From a virus, in the IMG/VR virus record IMGVR_UViG_3300026518_000363, positions 1 to 25,246 of that record: a stretch of DNA of 25,246 nucleotides. The stretch is one strand, 5' to 3'. How positions within the stretch are numbered: the first letter of the stretch is position 1; each line of letters opens with the position of its first letter. The position numbers were made by a program, and so were the translations under genes. The notes under the pieces were generated by a model. The model was not told the origin of the DNA and did no database searches. It saw nothing but the letters and a program-made list of their open reading frames with translations. Below are positions 1 to 7,733 of the stretch, piece after piece.

Positions 1-2
1 AA

Positions 3-227
3 TGGCAGAAGCTGCGGGAGAGGAACGAGGCGCTGGACGCCCGCGTCTACGCCCGGGCGGCGGCGTGGATCGCCGGGGCGGATCGGTGGTCCGAGGCGCA
101 GTGGGCGGAGCTGGAGCGGCAGGTGGCCATGGAAACCGGCGAGCCTGGAACGGCCGGCACACCGAAACGCTTGAGCCGCCCGGCACCGCGCCGGCGACGA
201 ACCCTGCGCTCGAATTACATGGGCTGA
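3..227 (+). CDS. Phage terminase large subunit, C-terminal end (5' partial)
   Basis: The window opens inside this gene; the reading frame is open from base 3 and ends at TGA 225-227. The visible 74 residues include WQKLRERNEALDARVYARAA, which matches the conserved C-terminal end of lambda gpA-family (GpA) terminases, followed by a tryptophan-rich helix and a basic tail (RRRR). The enzyme is the packaging ATPase/nuclease that cuts concatemeric DNA and pumps it into proheads. The ATPase and most of the nuclease domain lie outside the window, so catalytic residues cannot be checked. The position directly before a gpW-like connector and a lambda-type portal supports the call. The long frame at 2-937 that overlaps it is an out-of-frame artefact of high GC. 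Confidence 0.8.
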   Translation, partial: WQKLRERNEALDARVYARAAAWIAGADRWSEAQWAELERQVAMETGEPGTAGTPKRLSRPAPRRRRTLRSNYMG

Positions 228-230
228 TCG

Positions 231-446
231 ATGGCCACATTGGCAGATCTGCAGACCCGCCGCGAGGCACTGCTGGCCTCGCGCGCCTCGGGCGTGGCGC
301 GGGTGAGCTACGAGGGCAAAACGGTGGAATACCGCAGCCTTGCCGAGATCGACCGGGCCATCGAGGCGCTGGAGCGCGAGATCGCCGCGGCCGAGGGGCG
401 GCGGGTGATCCGGCATCTGCGGGTGACCACGGACAAGGGGCTGTGA
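231..446 (+). CDS. gpW-like head-tail connector protein
   Basis: A 71-residue, mostly helical, charged protein starts at ATG 231, four bases after the terminase stop. It contains the pattern of gpW-family proteins: an N-terminal helix (LADLQTRREALLASRAS), a short beta hairpin (RVSYEGKTVEYRS), and a second helix (EIDRAIEALEREIAAAE). In lambda gpW (68 aa) sits below the portal in the filled head and is required before the tail can join. The length and the place between terminase and portal are exactly as in lambda (A-W-B). Alternative: an unrelated small head protein, but fold pattern and synteny agree. Confidence 0.82.
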   Translation: MATLADLQTRREALLASRASGVARVSYEGKTVEYRSLAEIDRAIEALEREIAAAEGRRVIRHLRVTTDKGL

Positions 447-449
447 GGC

Positions 450-1919
450 ATGGGCCTGTTCGATGCCTTGCGCCGCCGGGGGCCCGGTGGCGCCCAGGGG
501 GTGCGCGCCCGCCTCGAGGGCGCCATGGCAAGGCGCCGGTTGCGCGGCTGGCAGCCGCCCCTGGAGAACATCAACTCACTTGTCTCGGCCGGCGGCCCGC
601 GTCTGCTGGCTCGCTCGCGCGAGCTGGTGGTCACCAACGGCTATGCCGCCAATGCCTGCGAGGCCTGGGCGGCCAATCTGGTCGGCGACGGGATCAAGCC
701 ATCGTCCTTGCTGGAAGACGGCGAACTTCGGGACCGCGTCCAGCGCCTGTGGCTCGCCTGGACCGACGAGGCCGATGCCGATGGTCTGACGGATTTCTAC
801 GGGCTGCAGGCGATGGTCGCCCGCGAGATGTTCGTGGCCGGCGAATGCTTCGTGCGGCTGCGCCCCCGTCGGCCGGAGGACGGCCTGCGGGTACCCCTGC
901 AATGCCAGTTGCTGCAATCGGAGATGCTGCCGTTTGACAAGACGGAAACCGCGCCGAACGGCAACGCGATCCGCTGCGGCATCGAGTTCGACAAGATCGG
1001 GCGGCGAGTCGCCTATCACTTCCGCCGTCGCCACCCCGGCGACAGTACGGACAGGGGAGACGTCCTGCCTGAAACGACCCGCGTTCCGGCGGCCGACGTG
1101 CTGCACATCTACCGCCCGCTGGATGCGGGCCAGATCCGCGGCCTGCCGCATGTGGCGCCGGCCATGGTGCGGCTGTTTCTCTTGGACCAGTACGACGATG
1201 CCGAGCTTGATCGCAAAAAGACCGCGGCGATGTTCGCGGGCTTCATCACCAAGGCCGCGCCCGAAGAACAGCTGATGGGCGCGGTCGAGGATGGGGAGGA
1301 CGGCACCGGGATCGCAAGCCTCGAGCCCGGCACGCTGCAGGTGCTGCTGCCGGGCGAAGACGTGACCTTCTCGAACCCCGCCGATGTGGGCGGCGGTTAC
1401 GAAGCCTTCCAGTATCGCACGCTTCTGGCGATCTCGGCCTCGCTGGGGCTACCCTATCACCTGGTCACCGGGGATGTACGCCAGGCCAACTACTCGAGCC
1501 TGCGCGCCGAGCTGGTCGAGTTCCGCCGCCGCTTCAGCCAGCTGCAGCACGGGGTGATCGCGCATCAGCTCTGCCGTCCCATCTGGGAGCGCTGGCTGGA
1601 GACGGCGGTGCTGGCCGGGGCGCTGGAGCTGCCCGACATGGGTGCGGCCCGGGCCGTGCACTGGATCCCGCCGCGCTGGGACTGGGTGGATCCCCTGAAG
1701 GACATCCAGGCGCAGCTTCTGGCGATCGAGGCGGGGCTGATGTCGCGCCGGAAGGCCGTCGAGGCCACCGGCTACGACATCGAGGAGATCGACCGCGAGA
1801 ACGCCGCCGATGCGGCCCGCGCCGCCGAGCTGGGGCTCTCCTACGGCAAGGGCTCAAGCCAGAGGCAGGGGGCACGGGCGACGCCTCCAAAAGAAACCAC
1901 CCCCAACAAGGGAAACTGA
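450..1919 (+). CDS. Phage portal protein, lambda gpB family
   Basis: A 489-residue protein whose ATG at 450 follows the gpW-like stop by three bases. It forms the dodecameric DNA gate at one head vertex. Features of the lambda family are visible: an early arginine-rich segment, RSRELVVTNGYAANACEAWA near residue 50, a central segment with ADVLHIYRPLDAGQIRGLPH (about 212-231), the stem/clip part with LDRKKTAAMFAGF, and ISASLGLPYHLVTGDVRQAN (about 329-348), the typical YSSLR-containing region just after. The C-terminal 30 residues are low-complexity and polar. Length is in the usual range for the family (about 480-530). It is followed after three bases by the head protease gene, so translation is probably coupled. 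Confidence 0.93.
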   Translation: MGLFDALRRRGPGGAQGVRARLEGAMARRRLRGWQPPLENINSLVSAGGPRLLARSRELVVTNGYAANACEAWAANLVGDGIKPSSLLEDGELRDRVQRLWLAWTDEADADGLTDFYGLQAMVAREMFVAGECFVRLRPRRPEDGLRVPLQCQLLQSEMLPFDKTETAPNGNAIRCGIEFDKIGRRVAYHFRRRHPGDSTDRGDVLPETTRVPAADVLHIYRPLDAGQIRGLPHVAPAMVRLFLLDQYDDAELDRKKTAAMFAGFITKAAPEEQLMGAVEDGEDGTGIASLEPGTLQVLLPGEDVTFSNPADVGGGYEAFQYRTLLAISASLGLPYHLVTGDVRQANYSSLRAELVEFRRRFSQLQHGVIAHQLCRPIWERWLETAVLAGALELPDMGAARAVHWIPPRWDWVDPLKDIQAQLLAIEAGLMSRRKAVEATGYDIEEIDRENAADAARAAELGLSYGKGSSQRQGARATPPKETTPNKGN

Positions 1920-1922
1920 TCC

Positions 1923-2870
1923 ATGAACAGCTGGTACAATATCCGCGCCACCGCCGAAGGCGCGGAACTGTCGATCCATGACGAGATCGGCGCTTATGGC
2001 GTCAGCGCCAAGGACTTCATCAATGAACTCGGGCAACTGCCAGGCGATGCGGCGCTCACCCTGCGGCTCAACAGCCCCGGCGGCTCGGTCTTCGATGCGG
2101 TGGCCATCTACAACGCGCTGAAGCGCCACGCGGGCAATGTCACCGTGACCATCGACGGCATTGCCGCCTCTGCCGCCTCCTACATCGCCATGGCAGGCGA
2201 TGAGATCATCATGCCGGAAAACGCCTTCCTGATGATCCATGACCCGTCCGGTCTGGTGATGGGCACCGCCGCCGACATGCGGGCCATGGCCGAGGCGCTC
2301 GACAAGATCGCTGGCGCGCTCGTCAAGGGATACGCAGCGAAGTCGGGCAAGGCGGAGGAAGAGGTGGCTGCGCTGATGGCGGCGGAGACCTGGTTCACGG
2401 CAGCCGAGGCGGTGGAAGCGGGCTTTGCGGACGCCCTCGCGGAGCCAGTGAAGATCGCCGCCAGCTTCGATGTCACGCGCTTCCGCAATGCGCCGCCCGG
2501 GGTGGTCGAGGCTCTGGCATCGAGGTCCTCGCCCGAGGTCGAAACCGGCAGGAACGAGGAAAACGCGAAAGGGGACGGCGAAAGCCCCGCTGACACGACG
2601 CCGGAAGTGCCTGACCCCTCAACCGCCCACACCGAGGCCATGGATTACGCCCGCGCGGTGGTCGATCTCTGCCGCCTTGCCGGCCAGCCGCGGATGGCCG
2701 CAGGCTTCCTCGAGCGCGAGGCCAGCCTCGAGGAGGTGCGCGCGGCGCTGCTGACCGCCCGCGCCGAGGCCGATCCCGAGATCACCGCCCATCATCCGCA
2801 ACCCGGTCCGGGCCCCTCGGCGCGCCCCTGGGCCGACATCATCAACCGCACCTTCAAGCGCAAGGGATAA
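1923..2870 (+). CDS. ClpP-type prohead maturation protease
   Basis: A 315-residue serine protease of the ClpP/S14 type that lambda-like phages use to trim scaffold and head proteins inside the prohead. The N-terminal 190 residues are ClpP-like: LRLNSPGGSVFDAVAIYNAL (about residues 47-66), the nucleophile Ser83 in GIAASAASYIA and the general-base His106 in LMIHDPSG. A variable linker rich in acidic residues and proline follows (about 200-240), and the C-terminal part (about 240-315) is helical. In lambda gpC the end of the protease gene also encodes the scaffold (Nu3), and this C-terminal part could act as an internal or fused scaffold; no separate scaffold gene is visible. That last point is inference. 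Confidence 0.9.
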   Translation: MNSWYNIRATAEGAELSIHDEIGAYGVSAKDFINELGQLPGDAALTLRLNSPGGSVFDAVAIYNALKRHAGNVTVTIDGIAASAASYIAMAGDEIIMPENAFLMIHDPSGLVMGTAADMRAMAEALDKIAGALVKGYAAKSGKAEEEVAALMAAETWFTAAEAVEAGFADALAEPVKIAASFDVTRFRNAPPGVVEALASRSSPEVETGRNEENAKGDGESPADTTPEVPDPSTAHTEAMDYARAVVDLCRLAGQPRMAAGFLEREASLEEVRAALLTARAEADPEITAHHPQPGPGPSARPWADIINRTFKRKG

Positions 2871-2876
2871 CAGACC

Positions 2877-3254
2877 ATGCCCGTTCTTTCCGAGACCACC
2901 CACCCCGGCGGCTTCCTCGTCTGGGAGGCCTTCCGCGATTACACCCGCGAGGTCGTCACCATCGCAACCGGCACCCCGAACCCGGTCCTGCGGCCCGGCA
3001 CCGTGCTGGGCAAGATCACCGCAACCGGCAAATACGCCGCCCACGACCCGGCGGCCACCGACGGCACCGAGACCGCCGTCGCCGTGCTCTGGGGCAAGGC
3101 CGATGCCACGGCGGCCGACGTGAACGCCGTCGCGCTCCTGCGCGGGCCCGCCATCGTCAACGGCAAGGATCTGGTCTTTGCCGGCACCCTGACGCAGCCC
3201 GAGATCGATGCGGCGCACGCAGCACTGGCCGCCGCCGGCATCCTGGTGCGCTGA
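2877..3254 (+). CDS. Head decoration protein (lambda gpD family)
   Basis: A 125-residue protein starting at ATG 2877, six bases after the protease stop. It begins MPVLSETTHPGGFLVWEA, a form typical of the gpD-like decoration family. The rest is short beta strands with small residues (TATGKYAAHDPAATDGTETA, then VALLRGPAIVNGKDLVFAG). In lambda the trimeric gpD clamps the expanded capsid after packaging. Its length is close to the family norm (about 110-130). Synteny protease - decoration - major capsid is exactly lambda C-D-E. Confidence 0.9.
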   Translation: MPVLSETTHPGGFLVWEAFRDYTREVVTIATGTPNPVLRPGTVLGKITATGKYAAHDPAATDGTETAVAVLWGKADATAADVNAVALLRGPAIVNGKDLVFAGTLTQPEIDAAHAALAAAGILVR

Positions 3255-3282
3255 TCCCCCCCAACACTGAAAGGAACACGCG

Positions 3283-4296
3283 ATGCCCACCCTGGACATC
3301 TTCGACACCGATGCCTTCTCGGTGATCGAGCTCACCCGCGCGCTGGAAAACATCCCCTACAAGCCGGCCACCCTCACCGGTTCCGGCCTGTTCGCAGACC
3401 GCGGCGTGCGAAGCCGCACCGTCGTGATCGAGAGCCGCGACGGCACGCTGTCGCTGATCCCGTTCTCCGAACGCGGCTCGGCCTATGAGCAGCAGATTCC
3501 TGAACGGCGCGACGTGCGCGCCTTTGTCTGCCGCCAGTTCAAGAAACAGGACGTGCTCTGGGCCTCGGAAATCCAGGGCATCCGCGCCTTTGGCACCGAG
3601 AGCGAGACCCAGCAGGTTCAGCAGGAGGTGGCAAGGCGGCTCAAGCGCCTGCGCACCGATGCCGAGGCCACCTTCGAGTATCACCTGCTGAACGGCATCC
3701 AGGGCAAGGTGCTGGATCCGAAGGACGGCGCCGTCGTCATCGACTACTTCGCCGAGTTCGCCATCACGCCGGCCACGGAGGTGAACTTCGATCTGGCCAA
3801 CACAAACCCCGCCTCGGGGGCCCTGCGCAAGAAGTGCCAGGCGCTGATCGAGAGCGTCGAAGGCGATCTGGGAGGTCTTTCGACCGGCGCCGTGCAGCTC
3901 AGGGCCGAATGCGGCTCGGCCTTCTTCTCGGACCTCGTGGCCCACAAGGAGGTGCGCGAGACCTACCTCAACACCGCCGCCGCGGCCGATCTGCGGTCGC
4001 GGGTGGCCGACGAGGTCAGCTTCGGCGGCATCACCTTCCGCCGCTACCGGGGCAATGCCGCCTTCGGCGTTCCACCCGACAAGGCCTTCTTCTATCCCGA
4101 AGGCGTCGAGGGCCTGTTCGAGATCTACTACGCCCCGGCCGACACCTTCGAGACGGTCAACACCCTCGGCCTGCCGCTCTATGCCCGCTCGATCCCCGAC
4201 CGCGACCGCGACGAGTGGGTGCGGCTCGAAATCGAGAGCAACCCGTTGCCGATATGCACCCGCCCGCAGGTGCTCAGGAGCGGACGGCGGGCGTGA
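3283..4296 (+). CDS. Major capsid protein, lambda gpE family
   Basis: A 337-residue protein preceded by a good ribosome binding site (GAAAGGAA at about 3269-3276). It matches the phage major capsid E family in length (lambda gpE 341 aa) and in hallmarks: MPTLDIFDTDAFSVIELTRA at the start, VVIESRDGTLSLIPFSERGS (about 47-66), the helix with RDVRAFVCRQFKKQD, and the C-terminal stretch with PLYARSIPDRDRDEWVRLEI followed by ESNPLPICTRPQVL. It is the structural shell protein of HK97 fold. The stop overlaps the next start in TGATG (4294-4298). Confidence 0.95.
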   Translation: MPTLDIFDTDAFSVIELTRALENIPYKPATLTGSGLFADRGVRSRTVVIESRDGTLSLIPFSERGSAYEQQIPERRDVRAFVCRQFKKQDVLWASEIQGIRAFGTESETQQVQQEVARRLKRLRTDAEATFEYHLLNGIQGKVLDPKDGAVVIDYFAEFAITPATEVNFDLANTNPASGALRKKCQALIESVEGDLGGLSTGAVQLRAECGSAFFSDLVAHKEVRETYLNTAAAADLRSRVADEVSFGGITFRRYRGNAAFGVPPDKAFFYPEGVEGLFEIYYAPADTFETVNTLGLPLYARSIPDRDRDEWVRLEIESNPLPICTRPQVLRSGRRA

Positions 4297-4607
4297 TGAA
4301 TGCCTTCGCGGTGTCCATCGATGCTCTGTTTGCCGACGTGAACCTTGGCCTTGATGCCACCTGGTATCCGGCGGGTGGTGCGCCCGTGCCCGTCCGGGTG
4401 ATCCGCAAGGCGCCGGATGAGGTCACAGCATTCGGCGCGGCGCAGATCCTGTCGGAGACCACACTGGTCGATGTGCGGACATCCGAGATGGCTAATCCGA
4501 AGCCGGGGGATGGCGTTACCATCGGCGCCGAGGACTTCACTATCCAGGGCGAGCCGAAGCGGGACCGGGATCGGTTACTCTGGACCCTGGAACTGGTGCC
4601 GGCGTGA
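4296..4607 (+). CDS. Head-tail joining protein, FII-like
   Basis: A 103-residue protein beginning at ATG 4296 that shares one base with the capsid stop. It is beta-rich and has a KPGDGVTIGAEDFTIQGEP segment, like the head-tail joining proteins related to lambda FII and its relatives (PF05354-like) that complete the portal vertex and form the docking site for the tail. The order capsid - this gene - DUF6441-like gene recurs in Rhodobacterales prophages, as far as I recall. Function is inferred from position, size and the beta-barrel-like pattern; no catalytic motif is expected. Confidence 0.65.
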   Translation: MNAFAVSIDALFADVNLGLDATWYPAGGAPVPVRVIRKAPDEVTAFGAAQILSETTLVDVRTSEMANPKPGDGVTIGAEDFTIQGEPKRDRDRLLWTLELVPA

Positions 4608-5236
4608 AGCTGAAGATCGACTTCGAGCCTGATCTGGTGGCCATGCTGCAGGAAGAGGTCAGGGCCGGCGAGCGGGCCGTGAAGGCGGCGATGACCGAGG
4701 CCGGAGGGGACCTGAAACAGGCCTGGCGCCGGCAGATCGCACAAGCCGGTCTCGGCCACCGCCTGCCGCGCACCATCCGCAACCGCACCTATCCGCAGCA
4801 TACCGACAGCCTCGATGCCGCAGCGTTTGTCTGGTCGAACGCCCCCGAGATCATCTCGGCCCATGACCAAGGCGTGCTGATCCGCTCGAAAACGGGCTTC
4901 TGGCTGGCAATCCCGCTGCCCGCCGCCGGCAAGGGCCGTGGTGGGGCGCGGCTGACCCCGGGCGAGTGGGAAAAACGTCGCGGCATGCGCCTGCGCTTCG
5001 TCTACCGCCGGCGCGGGCCCAGCCTGCTGGTCGCAGACGGGCGGCTCAGCAGCCGTGGCCTCGGCGTGACATCGCGCTCAAAAACCGGCCGGGGCCGTGC
5101 CACGGTGCCGATCTTTCTGCTGGTCCCGCAGGTCAGGCTGCGCAAGCGGCTCGATCTGGCGCGGGATGTTGAGCGGGTGGTCGGCAAGGTGCCGCGGTTA
5201 ATCGTTGCGAATTGGGTGGAGGGACGGTTGGGATAA
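4604..5236 (+). CDS. DUF6441-like tail/head-tail completion protein
   Basis: A 210-residue protein using a GTG start that overlaps the previous stop (GTGA at 4604-4607), so the two are translationally coupled. The N-terminal helix, the AWRRQIAQAGLGHRLPRTIR segment (about 41-60) and the C-terminal RLDLARDVERVVGKVPRLIV (about 180-199) resemble the DUF6441 proteins found between head-tail joining and tail terminator genes in alphaproteobacterial prophages. The protein is strongly basic. A gp10/gpZ-like (tail completion) role is inferred from position. Its normal downstream partner, the tail terminator at 8466, is 3.2 kb away because the cargo island is inserted right after it. Confidence 0.6.
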   Translation: MKLKIDFEPDLVAMLQEEVRAGERAVKAAMTEAGGDLKQAWRRQIAQAGLGHRLPRTIRNRTYPQHTDSLDAAAFVWSNAPEIISAHDQGVLIRSKTGFWLAIPLPAAGKGRGGARLTPGEWEKRRGMRLRFVYRRRGPSLLVADGRLSSRGLGVTSRSKTGRGRATVPIFLLVPQVRLRKRLDLARDVERVVGKVPRLIVANWVEGRLG

Positions 5237-5291
5237 AACCAGCGACAGTGGACCAAACCGTTGTTCGCTGAGTTCGCTAACTTTCGTGCCT

Positions 5292-5320
5292 TTGTCTTCG
5301 CGCTTGTCGAAGTCTACATT
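5292..5320 (+). promoter_or_regulatory. Candidate sigma70-type promoter for the cargo operon
   Basis: In the only sizeable gap before the cassette, TTGTCT (5292-5297) and TACATT (5315-5320) are separated by 17 bases; each matches four of six consensus positions. A weaker alternative lies at 5344 (TTGAAA, 17-base spacer, AAAATG). The promoter would allow expression from the prophage independently of the late phage transcript. This is pattern matching only, in an organism whose consensus may differ. Confidence 0.3.
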
Positions 5321-5389
5321 TATGGCTTGCAACAACAGAATAATTGAAAGACCATTACGGGAACACAAAATGCTGATTTGAGGGATGGT

Positions 5390-5773
5390 ATGGGTAGCAC
5401 TGGCTCTGGAAGCTTCTCGGACTACCCCGGTTCGCGCCCGAAAGAGGGGGGCGAGGGAACCGGGGGTGGCGGCGCAAGTGGGGAAGATCGCTGCGCCCGC
5501 GCATTCTCTTGCGCCCTCGAAGAGGTTGAGCAGTGTGACTACTTTTCCGCGAATGGAGGCGTTCCTCCGACCAACACCGCGTTAACAATCGAGCAGCGTG
5601 GCCGGCTGTTCGCCGTCGACGCGAGCGGCCAAACCGTTGGGGCGCTGCCCACCAGATTCAACTATCTCGCAGACTGCATGGTTGCAGGCTTCACCTATGA
5701 GGGGCGCGTCATTTCATCGGCATCGGCTCCGGTTGCATCGGTCAACGTGGACTTTGCGCCGCGGACGCCATGA
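5390..5773 (+). CDS. Small Met-Gly protein with Gly/Ser-rich N-terminal tail (unknown family)
   Basis: The chosen start is ATG 5390 because GAGGGA at 5380-5385 is a ribosome binding site; an earlier in-frame TTG (5378) lies on top of it. The 127-residue product opens MGSTGSGSFSDYPG and stays Gly/Ser/Glu-rich and presumably disordered to about residue 33. A compact domain follows with CARAFSCALEEVEQCDYF (35-52), four cysteines (35, 41, 49, 96) and beta strands to the end. Met before Gly should be removed by methionine aminopeptidase, exposing an N-terminal glycine on a flexible arm. The stop overlaps the next start (ATGA 5770-5773), so it is co-produced with the kinase/transferase fusion. I do not recognise a named family. 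As I recall, QatB proteins of the QueC-containing Qat defence system also begin Met-Gly with a Gly/Ser-rich tail. A substrate or effector role for the QueC-like enzyme is inference. Confidence 0.75.
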   Translation: MGSTGSGSFSDYPGSRPKEGGEGTGGGGASGEDRCARAFSCALEEVEQCDYFSANGGVPPTNTALTIEQRGRLFAVDASGQTVGALPTRFNYLADCMVAGFTYEGRVISSASAPVASVNVDFAPRTP

Positions 5774-7101
5774 GTACTAGGCAAGACCTTCTGCTGGTCG
5801 GCGAGGTCTATGTAGATTTCACCCTTCCAAATGCAGGTGCTGAAAGTAAACTACGACTCGGCGGCATCGTTCACGCGGCCCGCGGGCTATGGGCAATTAA
5901 CGCGAAATTCTCCGTGGCCGCTGTATGCCCCGGCTATCTGGTCGCTCAGGCGCAAGCCTACCTCGAACTCTTGGGATGCAGCGAATTCATCTGGCTGGCA
6001 GAGATCAAGGGCGCACCCAACGTCATGGCGATTGGCGATCCAACCGAACTCGCGGACCAAGCCTATCAAGATATCCTGAGGGACGAAAAATCCGTCGAAT
6101 ACCGCAATGAAGTTGACGCACTTAAGACATTCAAAACTTGTCTGATTTTCCCTGGAAAGTACGACCTCACGGTCTTGAGATCCCTACTTGCCGAGGAAAT
6201 TCAGGCAAGCTTCGATATCGCCTATGATCTTCCGGACCTTCAATCGCTCTCATCGTTTAAGGGCAATATTGCCGCCATAATGACTTCTACATCGTCTCCA
6301 TTGTTCTTAGATAAAGCAGCAGAGGACTTGTCGGGCTTGTTGTCTGAATTGCGGGATCTGTCGCCGCAAGCCATTCTTCTGAAGGAAAATCGAGGCGGCA
6401 GCCGTGTGTTCGATCTTCGCGGTGACAAAGTCGACGAGATCCCGGCGCTCCTCGGCGAAACCGTCAACTCGGTCGGTGTCGGTGACGTTTATTCAGCGGT
6501 TTTCGTGTCCATGCTGGGTTCAGGCGTTATTGATGCCGGATGGAAGGCAGCGCGCGCTGCAACGTGCTATGCCCACACGACCTACCCGGACGACTTCAAG
6601 AGAGATGTCCAGCGCAGCCTCGCGCTCTCCGTCGACCAAATGCGCGGCCTAGGCGGAACAGTTCTGCCCTGGCATGAACGGCCTGCCTTCCAGATATATT
6701 TCGCCGCTCCCGATTTTTCTTACGTCGACCGCACGCAGATCGATGAAGCACTTCAAGCGCTTGCCTATCATAATTTTCGGCTTCGCCGCCCGATACAAGA
6801 GAACGGAGAGCTATCCCCACAAAGCTCGATGCATGAAATGCGAGCCGCATATCTGGGTGACTTGGGACTTTTCGAGGAGTGTGATCTTGTGTTTGCACTG
6901 CCACTGGAGCGCGATCCTGGCACTCTCGTTGAAATTGGCCTGGCTCTTGCGCTTAAGAAGCCTGTGATCACATTTGATCCGCTCAGAGAGAATACCAACA
7001 CCATGGTGATAGCGGGTAGCACCGTCTATTCGGACAAGCTCGATACCTGCCTGAACGGACTCTTCGAAGTTATGTCTAGACTAAGGGCGACATGCTCATG
7101 A
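5770..7101 (+). CDS. PfkB-like sugar/nucleoside kinase fused to nucleoside 2-deoxyribosyltransferase-like domain
   Basis: A 443-residue two-domain protein. Residues 1 to about 290 look like a PfkB/ribokinase fold: a first strand DLLLVGEVYVDFTLP, the substrate-side GG motif (RLGGIVHAARG, 29-39) and the anion-hole/catalytic motif in variant form GVGDVYSAVF (236-245, usual GAGD; Asp239 is the likely base). Residues about 305-443 match nucleoside 2-deoxyribosyltransferases: FQIYFAAPDF (307-316), CDLVFALP (371-378) and DPGTLVEIGLALA (382-394) with Glu388 where the family keeps its nucleophile. Such enzymes exchange or hydrolyse bases on (deoxy)ribosides; kinases of this fold phosphorylate sugars or nucleosides. 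The combination suggests the cassette makes or handles a modified nucleoside. It overlaps both neighbours by four bases. Both activities are inferred from motifs; the true substrate is unknown. Confidence 0.75.
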   Translation: MSTRQDLLLVGEVYVDFTLPNAGAESKLRLGGIVHAARGLWAINAKFSVAAVCPGYLVAQAQAYLELLGCSEFIWLAEIKGAPNVMAIGDPTELADQAYQDILRDEKSVEYRNEVDALKTFKTCLIFPGKYDLTVLRSLLAEEIQASFDIAYDLPDLQSLSSFKGNIAAIMTSTSSPLFLDKAAEDLSGLLSELRDLSPQAILLKENRGGSRVFDLRGDKVDEIPALLGETVNSVGVGDVYSAVFVSMLGSGVIDAGWKAARAATCYAHTTYPDDFKRDVQRSLALSVDQMRGLGGTVLPWHERPAFQIYFAAPDFSYVDRTQIDEALQALAYHNFRLRRPIQENGELSPQSSMHEMRAAYLGDLGLFEECDLVFALPLERDPGTLVEIGLALALKKPVITFDPLRENTNTMVIAGSTVYSDKLDTCLNGLFEVMSRLRATCS

Positions 7102-7718
7102 AACAGGCTGTAGTCATGGTCTCTGGCGGACTCGATTCTACGACGGTCTGCTATCTGCTGGTCAGCGAGGGGACGGAAGTTCATCCCATCTTCTTCGACT
7201 ACGGGCAACACTGTGCCGAGACAGAATGGGCGAAGGTGCAGGAAGTCCTCCCGCAGGAGGCGATGCCCCCGGAGCGACTGAATATCTCGGACATCTTCAA
7301 GGGCTCGCGATCACGGATGATCTTGGAAGCAGATCTTTGGAAGGAAGCCGTCTCTGATGATGACTTGTACCTTCCGTACCGGACGATGCTGTTCTTCGCT
7401 GTGGCCGCAGCACGTGCCCAGACGCTTCGAATCCTCAACGTCTATTCAGGTTTCATCAACAGCAATCATGCCAAGGAAATAGATTGCAGCACCGAGTTCA
7501 TGAACGGTCTTGAAGAGCTTTCCCATGGCGTTGGCGCCGTGCGCTTCCATGCGCCTTTCCGCGAGAAGACGAAGACCGACGTCGTTCGACAAGCTCTGGC
7601 GCTTGGGGTGCCTATCGGCCGAACATTCTCCTGCCAGGTGTCAAGTTCGTTTCCATGCGGGGCCTGCCCCAACTGCGTAGAGAGGCTGAATGCCTTGGCA
7701 GACGCTGGCATAGCGTAA
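7098..7718 (+). CDS. QueC-like PP-loop ATPase (7-cyano-7-deazaguanine synthase family)
   Basis: A 206-residue protein from ATG 7098, which overlaps the preceding stop as ATGA and has TAAGGG (7082-7087) at a normal distance; ATG 7092 is possible and adds two residues. It has the PP-loop VMVSGGLDSTTV (SGGLDS at 9-14), DYGQHCAETEW, and the C-terminal zinc site with Cys179, Cys187, Cys190, Cys193 (CGACPNC), as in QueC. Housekeeping QueC turns carboxy-deazaguanine into preQ0 using ammonia and ATP. There are no queD, queE or folE genes here, and the neighbours are defence-like, so a specialised role is more likely. QueC-like proteins are accessory enzymes in type IV CBASS (Cap9) and Qat (QatC); from memory, Cap9 attaches a deazaguanine to the N-terminus of the CD-NTase. 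Loss of the last step (amide to nitrile) cannot be judged from sequence alone. Confidence 0.88.
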   Translation: MKQAVVMVSGGLDSTTVCYLLVSEGTEVHPIFFDYGQHCAETEWAKVQEVLPQEAMPPERLNISDIFKGSRSRMILEADLWKEAVSDDDLYLPYRTMLFFAVAAARAQTLRILNVYSGFINSNHAKEIDCSTEFMNGLEELSHGVGAVRFHAPFREKTKTDVVRQALALGVPIGRTFSCQVSSSFPCGACPNCVERLNALADAGIA

Positions 7719-7733
7719 ATAGGAATAATTGAA

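Noticed and set aside
2-937. Open frame of 311 codons over terminase, connector and portal starts
   Set aside because: Composition is Gly/Arg/Ala-rich and it crosses three well-supported genes in another frame.
7098-7718. QueC gene as ordinary queuosine biosynthesis
   Set aside because: No queD, queE, folE or transglycosylase gene nearby, and the gene overlaps a kinase/deoxyribosyltransferase fusion on a phage cargo island; a specialised role is more likely, though QueC chemistry itself may be retained.
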